This document shows, one piece after another, positions 13,401 through 22,400 of a stretch of 64,000 bases of DNA. The notes below the pieces were generated by a model. The model saw only the letters and a list, made by a program, of their open reading frames with translations. It was not told where the DNA came from and searched no databases. Both the position numbers and the translations under genes were made by a program. Position 1 is the stretch's first letter, and each line of letters opens with the position of its first letter. The stretch is from Thereva unica (taxonomy: Eukaryota > Arthropoda > Insecta > Diptera > Therevidae): positions 86,313,975-86,377,974 of the forward strand of contig OX465285.1 of the NCBI GenBank assembly GCA_949987705.1, read 5' to 3'.

Positions 13401-16400
13401 ACTTCGTTGTGAGTTCATCAAATTGTGAAACTCCTGTAATCCCATCATCAGGAAAGTCAAATCATCATTTGATGATAGTTTGAGAAGTAAGATTCATAAC
13501 TCCACTGCAGGCAGTAAAAACTTCTTACACACGACAGACAATACGGCTTTAAACAAAACGGTCTACCAAAACCAAATTTACTTTTGCAAAAATTATGGCA
13601 CATTCACATTATGACAGTACTTTTGCTTCACTTTATAGTAAATCCAAAAAATGTAATAAAAATGTATTATTATACTCATGCGCACAGCAAACTGAAGCAA
13701 GCAATACTAGTATGCTAAAGCTATAAATAATACTAATAAAACAAAATCCTTTCCCAAAGCAGTAGTTGTTTTTTCTAAGCTAATCTTAGCCCACATTTTA
13801 ATACAATAATTAAAAAACATTTTACTTTGACAGAAATTTGACACAATAAAATCGAAGCACACAGTGCGATTATACTATATACATACTTGTGCCATAAAAC
13901 TATTTTACAAAGCGACACCAAAAAAGCACAGGGTGCCTCCAAAGTCCAGTATACACCAAGCATCATATTTCGGAAAAAAAAAACAAAAAGCATTTTTCTT
14001 TCTTCACTAAATTAAACCAAAATAAATAAATAAATTGTATACGCAGCCATCAATTTTATGGTAGTATAACACACATATGAAATGGGCCTTCTAAGACAAG
14101 ACTAAATCTTTAATCTAATATACTCCGCCATTAAGGAATTAATTAATGTTGTTAAAAAATTTGTCTTATTCTCATTGTCTATCCAGTAATTTGTAGTTGC
14201 AAAAACATGTTTATATTTTTTATCTAATTTTATCTTGCACAACCGCGATTAGTTCTTCACACAATTTACTAAAAAATAATTAAATAAATAAATAAGAAAA
14301 CTGTTTTACTACTGCTGCCTTTAAAAACGGTTTTGTTCTTTACTCTTGAATTACTTTGTTAATTAATTTATAATTTTTTAGATTATTTTTTTTTAGATTA
14401 AATGAGCTTCAAGAAATTTTGGTTCATTTTTCATCTATATTTTTTGTTGTTGTTGTTGATTTAAAATGGGAGAATTTTTTTTCATATATAGTATGCGCGA
14501 CTCCTTGTTAAAAAATCCTTTTTTATCTTTCCTTCTATCACTGATTTATTTCCTTTCTATTTATTTTTCCTCCTTGTTCACAAAATAGATTTTTTTTTAT
14601 AAAAAATAATAATAATTAATAATAATTAATAATAAATTGTTTCATTGTGGTTTTGATAATGTTTCTTAGAATTTTATTTTGTTTAAGAAACGTTCTTCTG
14701 TTGGGGCTCTCTCTCTCTATTGTGAATCGCTTCGTGGCTATGTTAAACTAATTTTTTTTGCCGCTTTTTTATTATTACACACTTTTCTGAGTAAAAAAAT
14801 ATATACATACTATATATTTTTAATTAACAACTTGAATCCAGTATTTAATTAGATAAACTTCATCGCTTTTGCTTTAGTTAGTGTTTAACTAGAAGATTAA
14901 TTTAAAGTAAAAGAATTTTTAAAAACGAAAATTGTGTTTTGTATTCAGATGTCATTTTCCTAGAATCAAATTTAGCATCTTTCAAAAAAAAACATTTTAA
15001 ACACTTTTAAAACACTTTAAAACACTTGTAAAATACCTTAAACAAAACTGAATACAAAACATAATTTTTCGTAAAAAAAAACAAAAAAAATATAAATAAA
15101 CCAAAAACAAAAATCTAAAAACAAAAAACAAATTTTCTAATTTCCTTTTTTATTTTCTTCCAAATTTTTAATTAAACCACAAAAAAACAGAACAAATACC
15201 CGAAATCGAGGTGGTTCCCACTATACAACAAATGATCGCGACCAGCCATCAACGTCTGCAGTCAATCGAGGAACTCATCCGCCGTACGTATCACAAATAC
15301 AATCCAATATCTTTTTGAAATTTCACATAATTATTTGTTAATAACATTTCTTTCCCAAGACGTACACGACCAACACTTAAGCCAGCCGGAACGATTGTTT
15401 CGAAAGCAGCCGAATTTATTGATATCTATAGGTATCCTCCAACCCGTCCAGATCCACTCTATCCTCAACCAACGCCGGATAAGACAGCTGCCAAATGTAG
15501 GAAGGATGTTTGTTTACTACCGGATTGTTATTGCGGTGGAAAGGATATTCCAGGTGAGAGAAATGAAATAATTGCAATTTCGTTGTTTTTTTCTAATAGT
15601 GAAGCTGTTACCAACGATGGGAAGTGAAAAAGAAGATTCGAATAATGGGTATTTGGTGTTTTTCCTATAAGGAAAACAGCCAAGTCGGCCATATTGGCGC
15701 GGCCATTCTGAATCTATAACTTCTGATCATCAATTCGTTATTTGCAACCTCAAAAACCCCCAGATACCGATTTTCATAGAAATCCGGACACAATTGGAAA
15801 AATTCGTCCGCCATATTGGCGCGGCCATTTTGAATTTATAAGTTCGTAACATAAATTTGTTATTCACTTCCTTAAAAACCCCTAGATACAAGAAAATCGG
15901 AACACAATTGACAAATTCATATTGGGGTGGCCATTTTGAATTTCGATCATATTTCGGCGGCCATTTTAAATTTTGAAAATTGGGCTTCGAGGTGTATCAT
16001 GGGAGGCAACTGTAAAACTAGATCCTAGACCTTCGCAAAAGTTCTTTCTAGTGCGCCGTTAATGAAATCTAGACATCCCGTTCTAGGACAATCTTTCGGC
16101 GCAAGTTTGGCCTACCTCGATGTCACATCCCACAAAACCCTATTTCTCTCCTTTTCTTCTTCCTTTTAACGAGATATCAAGAACCGCAACTTGTACCTAA
16201 AGTACTCTTGACAGGTCATGTAGTTCCGGTTATTGGAGCAAACCAGACCGCCAGAACTTAGCTCAGCACTACAGTAAAAAGCCAGAAGTGCTTCAGTGCA
16301 AATTCGTTGTTTTGAGTTTATTGCATTTTTGTATTCACTATTTTTAATCTTTAATCTTTGTAATAAACCTTGTCTTAAACTGATCTATGCTTGCTGAGTT

Positions 16401-19400
16401 TTACTTAACTGATTTCGACAAATGTACACGATTCTGAAACATCATTCAGTACCATTTTAATTATTAGTCATCAATACACATCGAAAGAAATGGCGTCACC
16501 AAAAATGATCGATACCGAACTCTTTGGGACAAAATTTTGATGACGGACGAGGCTCATTTTTCACTCTCTGGTGGACTCAATAAACAAAATTGCTTTCGTT
16601 CCCCGGAAATCCTAGCCAGTGTTATGCGTAGAGGTTGGATGGTCCGTCCTTCCAGCCATCCATAAATGATAATTTAAGGCTCTCAGTTTTTCGATTGCGT
16701 TATAAGACTACATAGTAGAAGATCGCTTGAAGATGACCTCCAGCGACGGGTATGTTAAAGTTCGATCATCAAAGTCCTCTTCGTCAAACTGGTAAATGCC
16801 CCATTGGCTAATTCTGATTCTGTAGCGTCCGCCTTTTCATTTCGTTCGAAGCGTTTGCCTTGAATCAGAAGCCAAACAAGGGTGATTCTATTGAAAATAC
16901 CCAATTTACTAAGATGGTACTACTCCCAAACTAGTTCCGATTTAGACCAACATGATTTTGTTAGCGTAAACCCCTTTTAAGTTTGGGCCATTTCAAGAAT
17001 GAATCTCTGCTTGAAAGGTAGTAGCCAGGATGTCCAAGCCTTTGCAGCCAAATGTATACCATACTAATTCGTCCTGTGGTGCAAGCCGTAAAAGTAACAC
17101 TACGGTCGGACGCCTTCAATGCGACTCTTAAAAAGATCCTTCCAAGTTATGACTACTAGAACCAGAACATTGTGAGCGTGATCAGCGGCCTACCTTCTCA
17201 CCCACCCTCCTTTTCTGTCTTGTATCAGTCCTAATGCATCTAGCCATGGGAATGCTTCGGGTGGTACATATGACATCGCAATAGATACAGTTTTCTTCTC
17301 TAGCGTCTGTGCCGCATGGTTTCGAATATGAAAGGCTCGCCAATTCCTCCTAACATCGCGTGGAGCTTTATTAAAGATGATTATTTCGCATTTTCCATGA
17401 TTGATTGTCAAATTCCAATTATCATCAAAACGCTCGAGATCAGCGTCTATATTACGTCAACCTTCGGTCCTGTCCTGTATATAACAAGTTCATCCGCAAA
17501 AGCCATGACGTTCGGAAGAAATCCATTTATATCGCTTATATATGTAAATGTTAAAGAGCAACAGTAAGTTCACTACTCCTTGTTGCAACCCGTTTTTAAT
17601 TTCTAGGACCTGTGAAGTAAGGTACTCACTTTCAACGAAAAACTTTTTCCCCGTTCATGGATAGTGCCATGCTCCGCCCGAAATCCGAACTAGTTGCCCG
17701 GAATTATTTTCTTTCCTCAACCCAACTTGTCAACGAACGATCAATAACAACTTCAAATACTTTGCTGATGCTTGGAAGTAAGCTTATTGACTGACTGGGT
17801 TTGACTCCTCTTTGTTTCCGTTAGAGATAGTTCAGTTTATTCGATTATTGTTCAGCATTTGAAAAATTCGCAGAAGTTCGTCGGTATTCAAGAACATTGA
17901 GTGTCTGTGGACCCCTAGAATATTTTCCGTTAGGCAATCTTCACTGAATTCAACTAAATGACGATTCTCAGATCTCCATACTCTGAGTTCGTTCTGGAGG
18001 TTGAAGTTATTCGACAGCACTTCGTCTCACTTCAAGTTGGTGGGTGGAAATTTTACTGCCCCAAAAAATGTAACCCACCACTAAGCTATTTACAATTCAT
18101 CTCGTCTCGTTTAAGTTTGCATGTTGAATTTTACTGCTCCAAAACCCATATTTCTCCCCTACCTACGTCTTTACAGTCATACCTCGGCTCATTTCCTCAT
18201 GTATGTTAAAAATCAAAAATCAAGAATGAATTTATCACGACACGCACTCATACAAAGAGTAGTATTACATTATGTTTGAACCAGGACAGTCCGTACAATT
18301 TGCCATCGTGTAAGGGACAAATGTACTGCCACATGTAAGTCCGGCTCAACTCTATTCTGGGACTTGCTTTTTCTCATTGCGTCCAGGAGATCTACTTTTA
18401 TGTTGCTGCTAATACTGCTGGAGTTTCTTTGTCTATCTCGATTTCGTTCGCCTTGTTCTAGCCTCAACTTACTGTGTATGTCCTTCAACGTTGCTTCCAC
18501 TATCATTCACATATTATCGGACGTCATCATGTGCACAGGATGTTCCTCGGCGTTAGTGGCGTCTCGGCTATTTCTTTCAGTTACGTCCTGCGATTGTCGA
18601 ACAGTTAAAGAAAACGTACTCTGCCTTCTCCTGGTCATAATGATGGAGGTATATCCTCCAGGAATTGTTTGAGTCATATTCATTTGTGTAGCAAAGACAA
18701 GTTCAACCGTAGTGTGCAGTTTTCCCATTTCTCAATTGTCCCATCTCAATTATTGTCACTCACTTTAAAAATTGATCCCACTACAGCATACTCTTTATTT
18801 AGTTATTCATTCTACATACTCTTAAATTGACACTTTCTTACCAATATAAGATGGGGAAAAAGTGATGCCATAATATGAATGTGGAATAAAAATGGCGTCA
18901 GCTTGCAAATGGCGTCAACTGTCATTATTCTCTGACTCAACTAATTGTCTATCTGTCTATATGAACTATTGCAAAAATTTTATTATAATTTATCGAAAAG
19001 AAAAACACGAAATATTTATTTTACCTACATATAATAAAAAACAGGAGGTTTAGCAGCAAATGACACACCTCAAATAGTCTTAATCACCTTTGACGATGCA
19101 GTTAGCGAACTGAACGAAGAGTATTTCATCGAACTCTTTGAAAATGGACGAACAAATCCAAATGGTTGTCCAATAACTGCAACATTTTATGTATCGCACG
19201 AATGGACCGATTACAGTAAAATACAAAATTTATACGCAGATGGACATGAAATGGCTTCACATACAGTTTCGTAAGTCAAAAGTCAATTGATCACAGGGGA
19301 TTTTATTTATAATTCATTCAATCAGGGGGCTTGTGGATAATCCATTGAGATTGTGGACCCTTTTATCTTAAGTCGTATTTTATATTTTATAACTCTACAT

Positions 19401-22400
19401 ACAATTATCCTTTCATTCCATCATTCAAAGATATATTATTTTTAATTTATGTATAAATATTTTTTTCTCTTTCATGTTAAATCATATTTATTTTACAACC
19501 GTGTGTGTGTATAATGTTCATCATAATTCATGGTGAATGATAAAAAAAAACAAAACAATTTATCTATATAAAAAAACATCAACCATTTACGCATGCAACA
19601 AAATATACCTCCATCATCAAAAAATCCCCAACCTCCATATATAGGTGATCTACCTGTCGAAAATGTCCCGCAAATTGTGCTACTGACATTCGATGATTCG
19701 GTTAACGATCTCAACAAGCAACTGTACCATGATCTCTTCGAGAAGGGAAGAGTCAATCCAAATGGATGTCCGATAACAGCAACATTCTATGTATCACACG
19801 AATGGACAGACTATAGTCAAGTACAGAATCTCTATGCTGATGGACATGAAATGGCTTCTCATACTGTATCGTAAGTATTCGGCCTTAGTTAGTTCGCTGT
19901 TGTAACAACAATTGCTAAAAACAAAAAACAAACAAACAGATCCAAAATATTAAAGAGAACCGCCAACACTAAGCACGTCTTCAACTGAATTGACACCGTA
20001 ATGAAGACACAGCCTTTAAAGCTGGGCTTCGTGCAATCTAAAAAAACAAAAACGAAAAACAGTCAAAAGAAACACGAAACAATATTAACAAAACAAAAGC
20101 ACAATTTTTCGAATACTCTCCAAACACCACATACAAAAACACTGTACATACACATACATAATTCACAAACCACTATACTCTTAAGATTGAAACCGCTTTG
20201 AACATAGCTTGTAACACTGCACGCTTTACTAACGCTTCTAACACGGGTAGGCTGGCAATGTGAGGAGGATTACTCATGAGCCTCCCACTACAGCCATACT
20301 CGCATCCCTTCCCAGAGCATACTCTAATCTCTTTCTCTTCAAACATAACAGACACAGTTTTGGCGAACAATTCTCACAGAAAAAATGGACCCGCGAAGTT
20401 GCAGGACAGCGAGAGATCCTCTCAGCCTACGGTGGCGTGAAGCTTGCCGATGTCCGCGGAATGCGTGCGCCGTTCTTGTCGATTGGCGGCAACAAAATGT
20501 TCAAGATGTTGTACGACTCCAACTTCACTTACGATTCGTCAATGCCCGTCTACGAAAACAGACCGCCAAGTTGGCCGTACACTTTGGACTATAAGATCTT
20601 CCACGACTGCATGATTCCTCCTTGTCCGACAAAGAGCTATCCTGGAGTGTGGGAGGTGCCAATGGTTATGTGGCAGGATCTTAATGGCGGCAGATGTTCC
20701 ATGGGTGATGCTTGCTCAAATCCAGGCGAAGCTGAAGGCGTTTTCAAGATGTTGATGAAGAATTTCGAAAGGCATTACACGACAAACAGGTGAGTGGGAA
20801 TTTGTTATTATATTCTATTTATTTTTTCATTATTTCAGTATTTTTGTTTAAGTATTTGTGTGTGAAACGAGCAGGAAACAACCCATGTTAAACAGAAACG
20901 GAAAACAACAGTTTCAGCTCAATTACTTACCAATCTCTTCATTTTTATGAGTTTATAAGAACAAACTTCAAAAAGTTGCTTGTTATTACGTATACATGAT
21001 GAGTTGAATAGTTGAGTTAAGGTTGAGTTGAATTTTTGACTCGCGTTACAAATCAAAAACGAAACACAGAGATGCCCAAGTCAAGTAAATTCAACTACTC
21101 AACTACTAAACTCGCGTCTATATGCATAATGTCAACTCAACCCAGGTAGCATAGTTAAGACGAGTTTTGACGACCCTAACTAAACTCGATTCGCTACATG
21201 TAGTTGGATTCAGGTTCAACCTAATTTCAAATCATCATGTATACGTACTATGTAAAAAAATCAATCTCTGAAGTTTAGCAATCACCTTTTGTAGGGTCGG
21301 TAGGTAAAGGCGGTAGCCTCACTCAAAGAACTGCGGATAGGGACACAATTGGTGCTGAAAGGACACCGATATGTAGCAGCACTCGTCAAAAGCCTTAGCA
21401 AGATGACAGTATGCTTATCATATCTTCTGTGATCTTCTTGCGATCATATCTTCTATTTTAGATTTCGAAAACTCTCCCAAGTACTGTGAAAAAAGTTTGA
21501 CAAAAGCACGTTGTCCAGCCCTCGTCAGAACCGGACAATCGCACAGAAGATGTTAGGCTGCTTTTCTGGCTTGGTCCTCCACACAGCTACGGGAGAAGAT
21601 GTTATAGGTATGGTATTCTCCATCTTGCCGCATGTTCCCTAATAGGCCAGTGTCCAATGATGATCAACACGATCCTAGCAATTTGCTTCGCTGGCATATT
21701 CAGGAGGTCGAGTTATCTTTGCTTGTTGTATAGGAAGAGCTAGTTAAATCTTTTCCTAGTCTTGACGCATAATGCTACATAACTCTACCTGGAGCTTGCT
21801 AATTGAAAGGAATTACATGGTGAAATATCTCGCCGTCAGACATAAAATGTACATTCCTTCTGGTTTGTCTACAAGATTTACTCCGGTGAATTCAGCTGGC
21901 TTCTCGTTGCCCTCGATGTTCTTCTATTCGAGCATCGACTGAAGAGTGACCCTTTACCTTCTAGTCAAGCAAAAAGTTCCTTATGGCAGAGAGTACGTAT
22001 ACATGATGAGTTTAACTCAGTTTGAACCCAACTCCAAGTACATGTAGAGGCGAGTCGAGTTGAGTTAGGGTCGACTCATTTCTGCTACCTGGGTTGAACA
22101 GAAAAGGAAAATGTAGTCGCAGACACGCTGCCACGAGTAGACTCGACTTCCACTCAACCGAAACCTATCGACTACCGACAGTTGGCGGACCAACAGCTGC
22201 AAGACAGGGGTCTATAGGAAATCACCGTACCCCGGAGAAGGTCTCGTTGGCCATCAAGCGGGTAACGTTGCCGGTTTCCGAGGTCGCGATATACTGCGAC
22301 ATATCACAGGAACGCGTGCGTTCCCTAATTTTGGAGACTGTGAAGCAACAGGTCCTGCGGACTATACACGACATAGTACATCAAGGCGTCCGAGGTACGA

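Noticed and set aside
15191..15283. Alternative reading of the short Cda5 exon (QIPEIEVVPTIQQM frame)
   Set aside because: This frame is also open, but does not fit the phases of the preceding and following exons; the RTNTRNRGG frame does and agrees with fly Cda5.
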